From assembly GCA_003232155.1 (NCBI GenBank), contig QILY01000235.1:1-5103 (forward strand): a stretch of 5,103 bases of DNA, read 5' to 3'. This document shows, piece after piece, positions 1 through 5,103 of the stretch. The notes beneath the pieces are model-generated. The model was not told the DNA's origin. It worked only from the letters and a program-made list of their open reading frames with translations, and did no database searches. Every line of letters begins with the position of its first letter. The first letter of the stretch is position 1. Both the position numbers and the translations under genes were made by a program. The DNA is from Maribacter sp. (lineage in GTDB: Bacteria > Bacteroidota > Bacteroidia > Flavobacteriales > Flavobacteriaceae).

Positions 1-126
1 AAAAAAGCAACTTCGTTTTCTGTGACCCATTTTATAATCAAATTGGTATTAGTGCTACGTTTTTATCCTCCAAATCTTACTATTTACACGGCTTCTGAGA
101 AATCACTATTAATCGAACTCAGGTTA
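1..126. other. Left flank, no supported gene
   Basis: I see no gene I can support here. Two plus-strand frames are open from the window edge: one ends at TAA 127-129, the other at TGA near position 93. Either could be the last 30-42 codons of a gene starting outside the window, but neither peptide resembles a family I know. On the minus strand an ATG at 28-30 starts a frame that runs off the left edge (MGHRKRSCFF...). It sits downstream of the minus-strand terminator, so it could be the start of another minus-strand gene, but I see no promoter match or ribosome-binding site at normal spacing. Confidence 0.3.
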
Positions 127-163
127 TAAATAAAAACGGCTCTTTAGTTACTAAAGAGCCGTT
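127..163 (-). terminator. Rho-independent terminator for the minus-strand genes
   Basis: A perfect 13-bp stem (135-147 paired with 151-163, AACGGCTCTTTAG against its complement) closes a 3-nt loop. Read on the minus strand, the stem is followed at once by a T-rich run (TTTTTATTTA). On the plus strand only GTATTGA follows, so the signal acts mainly on the minus strand. It is the first strong terminator after the PUR gene and the exporter gene, but it lies 221 bp past the PUR stop because a repeat element sits in between. Confidence 0.85.
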
Positions 164-167
164 GTAT

Positions 168-362
168 TGAACTCGTCTTGAGTTTTTGTTTGGCACCGAG
201 CCCGCCTGCCATGCCTACGGCAGGTAAACCAGAGGGGCAGAAATTATGGCTTTTGTGCCGTAATGAAGTCATTTTTTAATTGTATATCCATAGCTATGGG
301 ATTTAAAAATGGCAAAACCTGCCTGGCCGGCAAGCAGGAAACAAAAACTCAAGACGAGTTCA
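168..362. repeat. REPIN-like inverted-repeat element, 195 bp
   Basis: The ends are perfect 24-bp inverted repeats (168-191 and 339-362, outer bases TGAACTCGTCTTGAG). Just inside each end is a small GC-rich hairpin: CCTGCC 205-210 with GGCAGG 219-224 on the left, and CCTGC 318-322 with GCAGG 334-338 on the right. The linker carries a perfect 12-bp palindrome, CCATAGCTATGG, at 288-299. Each terminal repeat also holds AACTC...GAGTT, which can fold on itself. Two inverted units of conserved end plus hairpin joined by a linker is the layout of a REPIN, a non-autonomous element moved by REP-associated tyrosine transposases. No transposase gene, coding sequence or clear target duplication is visible, so the REPIN assignment is inference. 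A MITE, or a structured 3' UTR of the PUR transcript, are alternatives. Confidence 0.7.
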
Positions 363-384
363 TTATATCAATAAAATAAAGAGA

Positions 385-765
385 TTAAATATCATCAAAA
401 TCAACATCGGTAAAACTTTCTGTTGTAGGTGTCTCGGTATTTTCTACTGCTGTTTCATCCTCTTCCTTTTTAAAATCTTTCTGGTGTCTTTCAGAAATTA
501 CTTCAGAACCTTTTTCATTGATGATGAAATCCATCATTTCTTCTACATTTTCCCTAAAGGCCGTAAAATCTTCTTTATAAAGATAAATTTTATGTTTTTT
601 ATAATGGAACGAACCATCATCATGGGTAAATTTCTTGCTTTCGGTGATTGTAAGGTAATAATCACCTGCCTTTGTACTTCTTACATCAAAAAAGTATGTT
701 CTTCTTCCTGCTCGTAATACTTTTGAGTGGATTTCTTCTTGGCCCATTGCATCTCTTTCGCTCAT
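385..765 (-). CDS. PUR-domain nucleic-acid-binding protein (DUF3276)
   Basis: A 126-residue protein of the DUF3276 / bacterial PUR-alpha-like family, small proteins that bind single-stranded DNA or RNA; the Borrelia relative BpuR is a regulator. One PUR repeat is visible at about residues 10-82: a beta-rich part with RAGRRTYFFDVR (18-29) and DYYLTITESKK (35-45), a strand KHKIYLYKEDF (57-67), then a helix RENVEEMMDFI (71-81). Residues 101-126 form an acidic, disordered-looking tail. Length is normal for the family, and a single repeat implies it works as a dimer. I kept the first ATG (763-765); Met7 (745-747) is also possible, as neither has a ribosome-binding site. It lies 78 bp downstream of the exporter gene on the same strand. 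A TTTG at 807-810 (minus strand) with TAAC 20 nt further on is at best a weak own promoter. The cellular target is unknown. Confidence 0.9.
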   Translation of the reverse strand: MSERDAMGQEEIHSKVLRAGRRTYFFDVRSTKAGDYYLTITESKKFTHDDGSFHYKKHKIYLYKEDFTAFRENVEEMMDFIINEKGSEVISERHQKDFKKEEDETAVENTETPTTESFTDVDFDDI

Positions 766-814
766 CTTTATATGGTGTCTAGTTATTTTTTGATTTATAT
801 TCTATCAAAAGTGT

Positions 815-835
815 AAAAAAAATGCTAATTCAGCA
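815..835 (-). terminator. Weak terminator or attenuator between exporter and PUR genes
   Basis: On the minus strand a short stem TGCT(G)/(T)AGCA (823-827 with 831-835, inner pair G-T) with a 3-nt loop is followed directly by eight Ts (815-822). It begins about 9 nt after the exporter's stop codon. The T run and position fit a terminator, but a 4-5 bp stem is very weak. It could cause partial termination and lower PUR gene expression from the exporter promoter, or mean nothing. Confidence 0.3.
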
Positions 836-843
836 ACAATTTT

Positions 844-2595
844 TTAGTTTTCTTTCTCTAACAGTTGGTTCTTATATAATTCTTTAAAATACCCATCTAT
901 GGCGTTCAACTGATTATGGGTACCCTCCTGCAATAATTGACCATTTTCCAATACTAAAATTTTGTTTGCGTTCTTTGCAGAAGACACTCTATGGCTTACA
1001 ATAAGGGTTGTTCTGTTTTGCGACGCTTTCTTAAGGTTGTTCAGGATTTCTTCTTCGGTCTCTGTATCTACAGCTGAAAGGCAGTCGTCAAATGAGTATA
1101 TTTTTGGGTCTTTCAATAGTGCCCGAGCTATTGATATACGCTGTTTTTGACCGCCACTTAGGGTAATGCCCCTTTCGCCCAATACAGTATCATATTGTTG
1201 TGAAAAGCTCATGATATTGTTATGTACTACTGCATTTTTAGCTACTTGTACAACCTCTTCTTCAGTAGCATTGTGTTTACCGAACTTTATATTTTTTTCG
1301 ATGGAGTCGGAAAAAAGAAACGCATCTTGGGGTACTGCGCCTATAGCTTCACGTAAACTGGTAAGATTGAGTTTTTTTATCGGTACATCATCAATCAATA
1401 TTTCTCCTGATGTTACATCATACAAACGAGCTATCAAATCTAAAATTGTAGACTTTCCTGAGCCTGTTTTACCAAGAATAGCCACCGTTTCTCCTTTGTT
1501 AATAGTAAATGAGATATTTTTTAGCGCTGTAATTTCAGTATCTTCATAAGTAAAAGAGACATTTTTAAATTCAATTTTGCCTTTTATAGGTGTGGCCTCA
1601 GCTACTTCATTATGCATTTCAGGTTGTTCTTTTAGAAAGGCATTTATTCTTTTTTGTGATGCTTCGGCACGTTGTATCAAAGAAGTCAAAAAACCTACAA
1701 TAGCAACAGGCCATGTGAGCATATTTACATATAATATAAATTCTGCAATCAGACCAACACTAATTTCACCGTTAATATATTGCTTGCCACCAATGTATAT
1801 GACAAATATGTTACTGATGCCTATCAAAAGAATCATCAAAGGAAAAAACCAAGCATTTACTTTGGCAAGATTCATACTTTTATCCTTTCCTTCAATAGCA
1901 AGTGTTTTAAGTTCGTTATTAGTTTTTGGTTCTAAAGCATAAGCTTTAATAACTGAAACACCAGAAAAAACCTCTTGTGTAAATGTTGATAGACTAGATA
2001 AATACTCTTGCACTGCGGTACTTCTTTTATGAATGATTTTACTAATGTTATATATCAGTACCGAAAGTATGGGCAAGGGCAATAATGTATATGCTGCCAA
2101 TGTAGGCGCCTTTATAAACATTAAAGGAATTAAACATACGAACAAGGTTAAGGTTTGTATACCATACATTATTGCAGGGCCTGCATATAAACGTATTTGG
2201 TTAACATCTTCACTTATACGATTCATTAAATCCCCAGTTCGATTTTTCTTATAAAAATTAAGGCTCAATAATTGATAATGATCAAAAATTTCATTCTTTA
2301 CATCATATTCAACAAACCGTGATACATTGATAATGGTCTGCCGCATCAAAAAAGTGAAAAATCCTGATAATAAAGCAGCACCTACAATAATGAGAATAAA
2401 TGTTAAGAGGGTCTGTTTGGCCGTAATTTCAGTGATATTTCCACCCATGTATTGTTCTACTATAGTAATAGATTTATTTACATAAGAGGGCATGATCAAT
2501 TGAAAAACACGTGCAATTATGGTTATGAAAACGCCAACAAGTAGTTTTGAAAAGTATTTTTTGAAGTATTTGTTGAGGTGTTTTAGTTCCTTCAT
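844..2595 (-). CDS. ABC exporter half-transporter, MdlA/YheI-like, degenerate ATPase site
   Basis: A 583-residue inner-membrane half-transporter, permease fused to ATPase, normal length for type IV ABC exporters. Six membrane segments fall at about 15-39, 62-84, 138-160, 163-185, 246-268 and 282-304. The ATPase domain (about 338-575) has A-loop Tyr350, Walker A GKTGSGKST (375-383), Q-loop Gln423, signature LSGGQ (479-483), Walker B SFDD (501-504), D-loop SAVD (507-510) and H-switch His535. Walker B ends in Asp503-Asp504, so the usual catalytic Glu is Asp. That DD...SAVD pattern is typical of the degenerate half of heterodimeric exporters such as E. coli MdlA, B. subtilis YheI and TM287. No partner half is in the window, so it either pairs with a product encoded elsewhere or works as a slow homodimer. 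The substrate cannot be inferred. The ATG at 2593-2595 fits the family N-terminus. It is transcribed away from nusB and followed by the PUR gene. Confidence 0.93.
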   Translation of the reverse strand: MKELKHLNKYFKKYFSKLLVGVFITIIARVFQLIMPSYVNKSITIVEQYMGGNITEITAKQTLLTFILIIVGAALLSGFFTFLMRQTIINVSRFVEYDVKNEIFDHYQLLSLNFYKKNRTGDLMNRISEDVNQIRLYAGPAIMYGIQTLTLFVCLIPLMFIKAPTLAAYTLLPLPILSVLIYNISKIIHKRSTAVQEYLSSLSTFTQEVFSGVSVIKAYALEPKTNNELKTLAIEGKDKSMNLAKVNAWFFPLMILLIGISNIFVIYIGGKQYINGEISVGLIAEFILYVNMLTWPVAIVGFLTSLIQRAEASQKRINAFLKEQPEMHNEVAEATPIKGKIEFKNVSFTYEDTEITALKNISFTINKGETVAILGKTGSGKSTILDLIARLYDVTSGEILIDDVPIKKLNLTSLREAIGAVPQDAFLFSDSIEKNIKFGKHNATEEEVVQVAKNAVVHNNIMSFSQQYDTVLGERGITLSGGQKQRISIARALLKDPKIYSFDDCLSAVDTETEEEILNNLKKASQNRTTLIVSHRVSSAKNANKILVLENGQLLQEGTHNQLNAIDGYFKELYKNQLLEKEN

Positions 2596-2632
2596 TCGTC
2601 AGGCGGACTATAAATGGTATGGTTTAATTTTT

Positions 2633-2640
2633 CAAAGATA
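2633..2640 (-). promoter_or_regulatory. Putative promoter -7 element of the exporter gene
   Basis: The minus strand reads TATCTTTG here, an exact match to the Bacteroidota -7 consensus TAnnTTTG, 37 bp upstream of the exporter ATG. That implies a leader of roughly 30 nt. No TTG-type -33 element is seen at the normal 19-21 nt spacing, so it may need an activator or be a chance match in AT-rich DNA. Confidence 0.55.
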
Positions 2641-2650
2641 GAGGTTTGTC

Positions 2651-2667
2651 TATAACGATATGTTATA
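2651..2667. promoter_or_regulatory. Inverted repeat beside the exporter promoter, possible operator
   Basis: TATAAC (2651-2656) and GTTATA (2662-2667) form a perfect 6-bp inverted repeat with a 5-nt spacer. It sits 10-27 nt upstream of the exporter's -7 element, between the -7 and -33 positions, where a bound regulator would affect initiation. The AT-only arms make chance quite possible. Confidence 0.25.
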
Positions 2668-2706
2668 AAAAACATAAGATAACACCCTTAGAGCCTGTTT
2701 AAGAAT

Positions 2707-2746
2707 TTATGATTGAATTTTTATAACCATAGCAGAGTTATGATTG
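2707..2746. repeat. 9-bp direct repeat TTATGATTG in the divergent promoter region
   Basis: TTATGATTG occurs at 2707-2715 and again at 2738-2746, start to start 31 bp, about three helical turns. It lies upstream of the nusB -7 element at 2778-2785. Such phasing would suit a regulator binding one face of the helix, but the repeat is short and unassigned. Confidence 0.3.
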
Positions 2747-2777
2747 TAAAAAATACCGAAATATGAAAATAGATTAG

Positions 2778-2785
2778 TACTTTTG
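2778..2785 (+). promoter_or_regulatory. Putative promoter -7 element of the nusB operon
   Basis: TACTTTTG matches TAnnTTTG exactly and lies 42 bp upstream of the nusB ATG, giving a leader of about 35 nt. The nearest TTG upstream (2744-2746) is 31 nt away, too far for a standard -33 element. It is the best promoter candidate for nusB, the DUF1573 gene and yajC, since no good match occurs in the short gaps between them. Confidence 0.6.
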
Positions 2786-2827
2786 CCCCGTGAAAATCAA
2801 GCCAATTCTATCTAATAGTTCTTTAAC

Positions 2828-3775
2828 ATGTTAACAAGAAGGCATATCAGAGTAAAAGTGATGCAATGTATCTATGCCCTGATTCAATCTAAAGATGATT
2901 CACTCGAAAAGCAAGAGAAGTTTTTAAGAGATAGTATAGACAATATGTATACGCTCTATCTATTGATGTTGAGCCTTTTGATAGAGGTACACAAACATGC
3001 TTCGGAACAAGTTGCACTTTCTACAAAAAAGTACTTGATCAACGCTTCAGACGATTACCCGAACAAAGAAAAGTTTATAAACAACAAGTTATTAGTTCAA
3101 ATAGCCAAAAATAATTTGTTGAAGGAGGAGTTGAACCAAAGAAAATTGAACAATTGGTACCTCAATGAAGAATATGTAAAACTCATATATAAAGAGATTG
3201 TTGAGAGCGATGCATATACTTCTTATATGCTTGTGCCTACCAGTACTTATGAAGAGGATAAGGCTCTTATTCAGACCTTGTTCAAGGAGATAATTGCGCC
3301 CAATGAAAAAATCTATGATTATTTTGAGGATGATAAATTGACTTGGGTAGACGATATTCCTATTGTGAACACCTATATTTTAAAGCAGTTTAAGAAAATT
3401 AAAGAAGATCAGAATGCTTCTTTCTTTTTACCAAGATTGTTGAAAGATGATGAAGATATGGTTTTTGCAATAAAACTACTTACTAAAACGTTGTTGAAAA
3501 ATAGTGAGTTAGAAAAAGAGATTGAAGGTAAAACGCCTAATTGGGATAAAGACCGTATCGCCAATATGGATTATATTCTTTTGAAAATGGCGATATGCGA
3601 ATTATTGAATTTTTCATCCATACCAGAGAAAGTGACCATAAATGAGTTTTTAGAAATTGCAAAAGAATATTCTACCCCAAAAAGTAGCATATTTATCAAC
3701 GGAATTCTCGATAAGCTTGTCAAAGAATACAGAGCAGAAGGTAAACTTAACAAAATAGGTAGAGGGCTATTATAA
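2828..3775 (+). CDS. nusB: Transcription antitermination protein NusB, long form
   Basis: NusB binds boxA RNA with ribosomal protein S10 (NusE) and prevents premature termination, chiefly in rRNA operons. The C-terminal core is clear at about residues 205-300: KDRIANMDYILLKMAICELL (241-260) and KVTINEFLEIAKEYSTPKSS (268-287), followed by FINGILDKLV (289-298), match the NusB pattern of R.D..ILR.A..EL, K..INE..ELAK and F.NG.LD. The N-terminus RRHIRVKVMQCIYAL (4-18) matches the first NusB helix. At 315 residues it is about twice the E. coli length; the extra, mostly helical and charged part lies between about 25 and 200. I know this long form from other Bacteroidota, so it is not a fusion accident. 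The ATG at 2828 places the first helix right at the N-terminus. It is first in a likely operon, 41 bp before the DUF1573 gene. Confidence 0.93.
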   Translation: MLTRRHIRVKVMQCIYALIQSKDDSLEKQEKFLRDSIDNMYTLYLLMLSLLIEVHKHASEQVALSTKKYLINASDDYPNKEKFINNKLLVQIAKNNLLKEELNQRKLNNWYLNEEYVKLIYKEIVESDAYTSYMLVPTSTYEEDKALIQTLFKEIIAPNEKIYDYFEDDKLTWVDDIPIVNTYILKQFKKIKEDQNASFFLPRLLKDDEDMVFAIKLLTKTLLKNSELEKEIEGKTPNWDKDRIANMDYILLKMAICELLNFSSIPEKVTINEFLEIAKEYSTPKSSIFINGILDKLVKEYRAEGKLNKIGRGLL

Positions 3776-3816
3776 AAATATTTTCTAATTTTACATTAAA
3801 ATAAACTTCAATAAAA

Positions 3817-4293
3817 ATGAAAAAAACAATTTTAACTTTAAGTGCTGTTTGTGTTTTAGCACTTATGTCATGTAAAGAAAAAGCATCAAGCAAAATTAAA
3901 ACTGATAATGTGGCTGTAGCTGCTGAAAGAGATGAGGCTGCTAAATTAGTGCCCATAATGAGTTTTGATAAAGCAGAACATGATTTCGGAACTATAGAGC
4001 AAGGTACGCCTCAAGAAACCGTTTTTAAATTTACCAATACAGGTACCGGTCCATTAATTATAACTGATGCTACAAGTACCTGTGGTTGTACTGTACCGCA
4101 ATATCCTAAGAATACACCTGTTGCACCTGGTGATACTGGTGAAATGGTAGTGAAATTCAATGGTGCAGGTCAAAATCAAGTAACAAAGACTATTACGGTT
4201 AAGGCCAATACTGAAAAAGGTCAGGAAATTTTACGAATTAAAGCATTTGTAAACCCTAAAGGAGCTGCGCCACTTGGGCCAACTGCCAAGTAA
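3817..4293 (+). CDS. DUF1573 lipoprotein
   Basis: A 158-residue predicted lipoprotein. The N-terminus is a type II signal peptide: KK at 2-3, hydrophobic 5-17, lipobox LMSC with the lipidated Cys19. The next residues KEK partly resemble the Lys/acidic signal that sends Bacteroidota lipoproteins to the cell surface, but the match is incomplete, so the final membrane side is open. A linker rich in Lys, Ala and Glu (20-47) leads to one DUF1573 domain (about 48-145), an Ig-like beta sandwich, with FDKAEHDFGTIEQG (50-63), FKFTNTGTGPLII (70-82) and the family's TCGCT motif at 88-92. The family's function is not established. The start is preceded by an A-rich stretch, as usual for flavobacterial genes. 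It sits 41 bp after nusB and 22 bp before yajC, so it is probably co-transcribed with both. Confidence 0.9.
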   Translation: MKKTILTLSAVCVLALMSCKEKASSKIKTDNVAVAAERDEAAKLVPIMSFDKAEHDFGTIEQGTPQETVFKFTNTGTGPLIITDATSTCGCTVPQYPKNTPVAPGDTGEMVVKFNGAGQNQVTKTITVKANTEKGQEILRIKAFVNPKGAAPLGPTAK

Positions 4294-4315
4294 TTTATAA
4301 TCTTAAACATACCCA

Positions 4316-4606
4316 ATGGGCGATATACAGAGCTTTCTTCCGATGATTTTGATTTTTGTGGTAGCATATTTTTTTATGATACGCCCACAAATGAAACGTC
4401 AAAAGGATGAGAAAAAATTTGCGACAGAATTAAAAAAAGGAGACCGCATTATTACTAAAAGTGGACTTCATGGTAAAATCATGGAGTTAGGTAATAATGA
4501 CAATTCATGTGTTATAGAAACAATGGCCGGGAAGCTTAAGTTTGATCGTTCTGCCATTTCAATGGAAATGAGTAAGAAATTAAATGTCCCTGCTGTGAAG
4601 AAGTGA
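4316..4606 (+). CDS. yajC: Preprotein translocase subunit YajC
   Basis: A 96-residue inner-membrane protein, close to the E. coli length of 110. YajC associates with SecDF next to the SecYEG channel; it is not essential in E. coli and its exact role is unsettled. One membrane helix (about 7-22, FLPMILIFVVAYFFMI) is followed by the diagnostic RPQMKRQKDEKKF (23-35) and a small beta domain opening with KKGDRIITKSGLHGKI (40-55). Only 22 bp separate it from the DUF1573 gene, with no promoter or Shine-Dalgarno in the gap, so it depends on upstream transcription. It is the last gene before a strong terminator. secDF is not in the window, unlike the E. coli yajC-secD-secF arrangement. Confidence 0.95.
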   Translation: MGDIQSFLPMILIFVVAYFFMIRPQMKRQKDEKKFATELKKGDRIITKSGLHGKIMELGNNDNSCVIETMAGKLKFDRSAISMEMSKKLNVPAVKK

Positions 4607-4625
4607 TGTTTTATACCTAAAATAT

Positions 4626-4665
4626 ATAAAGCCTCGATTTTTTCAAATCGAGGCTTTATGTTTTT
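4626..4665 (+). terminator. Rho-independent terminator after yajC
   Basis: A perfect 15-bp stem (4626-4640 with 4645-4659) closes a TTTC loop, and TTTTT follows at 4661-4665. It starts 19 bp after the yajC stop and ends the nusB-DUF1573-yajC unit. On the minus strand the stem is followed by the T-rich ATATTTT, so it may also stop transcription coming from the right. Confidence 0.92.
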
Positions 4666-4669
4666 AAGC

Positions 4670-5103
4670 CACCCCTCTCTTTCTGAAGGGAAGCGCTTTT
4701 TTTACACCGAAGCTGCCCTAGGTGTAAAGAAGGCAAATTGATAACGGTCTTTATGTTTGATAGCAGAGGACCGCCAGCTCATTGGCAAAAGCGAGTAACC
4801 CAACAACATAAGAAACCCTAAATCAAAATAGCTCGATAGCTGTAAGGGACAGCTATTGCCCAAATCGGAGGTATTTGATAAAAATAGCAAAGCAACAACA
4901 AGAAATCGCGATCGTAGTATAATGAAAGTGTCCAAATGAAATAGAAGACCACAGCAACTGGAAAGAAAATAGACAAACTACTGCTCAAGATCACCCATCA
5001 AATCCATACCAATCCCCATAGGGAACATCGTGGCCACAGACCCGGTGTAGTTCAACACCGCGTTCATGTTGGGTCGTACCGACCACACGAACGCTTAGTT
5101 ATT
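4670..5103 (-). pseudogene. Gene-poor right flank, possible decayed minus-strand gene(s)
   Basis: No intact gene is recognised in these 434 bp. The minus strand carries fragments that read like protein but are broken. From 5094 down to a TAG at 4978-4980 one frame gives a 38-codon peptide (including NMNAVLNYTGSVATMF) bounded upstream by TAA 5095-5097. Overlapping it, a GTG at 4992-4994 opens a hydrophobic 58-codon frame (SLSIFFPVAVVFYFIW...) ending at TAG 4818-4820. Two other minus frames continue to about 4760 and to TAA 4702-4704. This may be one or two small membrane-protein genes disabled by frameshifts, but the T-rich strand has few stops by composition, so open frames alone prove little. 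GC rises to 56% (45 of 80 bases) at 5021-5100. Small hairpins occur at 4701-4728 (TTTACACC/GGTGTAAA) and 4836-4856 (ATAGCTGT/ACAGCTAT); neither has a T run. No family was recognised. Confidence 0.25.

Noticed and set aside
144..272. A 42-codon minus-strand open frame inside the inverted-repeat element, ending within the terminator stem.
   Set aside because: It runs through the GC-rich hairpin and terminal repeat, stops inside the terminator, has no ribosome-binding site and gives a peptide with no family resemblance. It is a by-product of the repeat.
484..717. Plus-strand open frame antisense to the PUR gene.
   Set aside because: It lies fully inside a well-recognised gene on the other strand, and the peptide looks like the reverse reading of it.
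962..2254. Four plus-strand open frames of 62-127 codons opposite the exporter gene.
   Set aside because: All lie within the exporter gene, whose domains and motifs are complete on the minus strand; the antisense peptides have no recognisable features.
2694..2713. GAGCCTGTTTAAGAATTT, considered as the end of an insertion sequence.
   Set aside because: It resembles some insertion-sequence termini in a general way, but there is no matching inverted end, no target duplication and no transposase in the window.
3571..3956. Two minus-strand open frames overlapping the end of nusB and the start of the DUF1573 gene.
   Set aside because: They are antisense to conserved coding sequence and to the lipoprotein signal peptide, with no plausible start context.
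4701..4728. Inverted repeat TTTACACC/GGTGTAAA considered as a terminator for a minus-strand gene.
   Set aside because: On the minus strand the stem is followed by As, and on the plus strand by GAAGG. There is no T run in either direction.
1..5103. Search for tRNA, rRNA, CRISPR arrays, riboswitches and defence or toxin-antitoxin genes.
   Set aside because: No T-loop signatures, regularly spaced repeats, known riboswitch cores or related protein motifs were seen on either strand.

Overview
The window looks like a chromosomal piece of a flavobacterium (Bacteroidota, class Flavobacteriia). It is AT-rich and the genes lack Shine-Dalgarno sites. Two promoter-like sites match the Bacteroidota -7 consensus TAnnTTTG. 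The gene set (PUR/DUF3276 protein, MdlA-like ABC exporter, long-form NusB, DUF1573 lipoprotein, YajC) is the housekeeping set I associate with this class. The genus cannot be fixed from the sequence.

Layout. Positions 1-384 carry no convincing gene. They hold a strong minus-strand terminator (127-163) and a 195-bp inverted-repeat element (168-362) built like a REPIN, lying between the PUR gene and that terminator. Two minus-strand genes follow: the PUR-domain nucleic-acid-binding protein (385-765) and, upstream of it, a 583-residue ABC exporter (844-2595) whose catalytic glutamate is replaced by aspartate. A 232-bp divergent intergenic region (2596-2827) has a TAnnTTTG element facing each way. 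The plus strand then carries nusB (2828-3775), a DUF1573 lipoprotein (3817-4293) and yajC (4316-4606), closely spaced and closed by a 15-bp-stem terminator (4626-4665). The remaining 430 bp has no clear gene. Its minus strand shows broken, hydrophobic open frames and a local rise in GC, which could be a decayed gene.

How the genes relate. The plus-strand unit combines transcription antitermination (NusB), a predicted exported lipoprotein and a Sec translocase accessory subunit (YajC). The minus-strand unit combines a membrane exporter half and a small regulatory-type nucleic-acid-binding protein. No defence system, CRISPR array, RNA gene, transposase or phage gene was found. The most interesting item is the REPIN-like element, which appears to have moved the PUR gene's terminator about 200 bp away from its stop codon.
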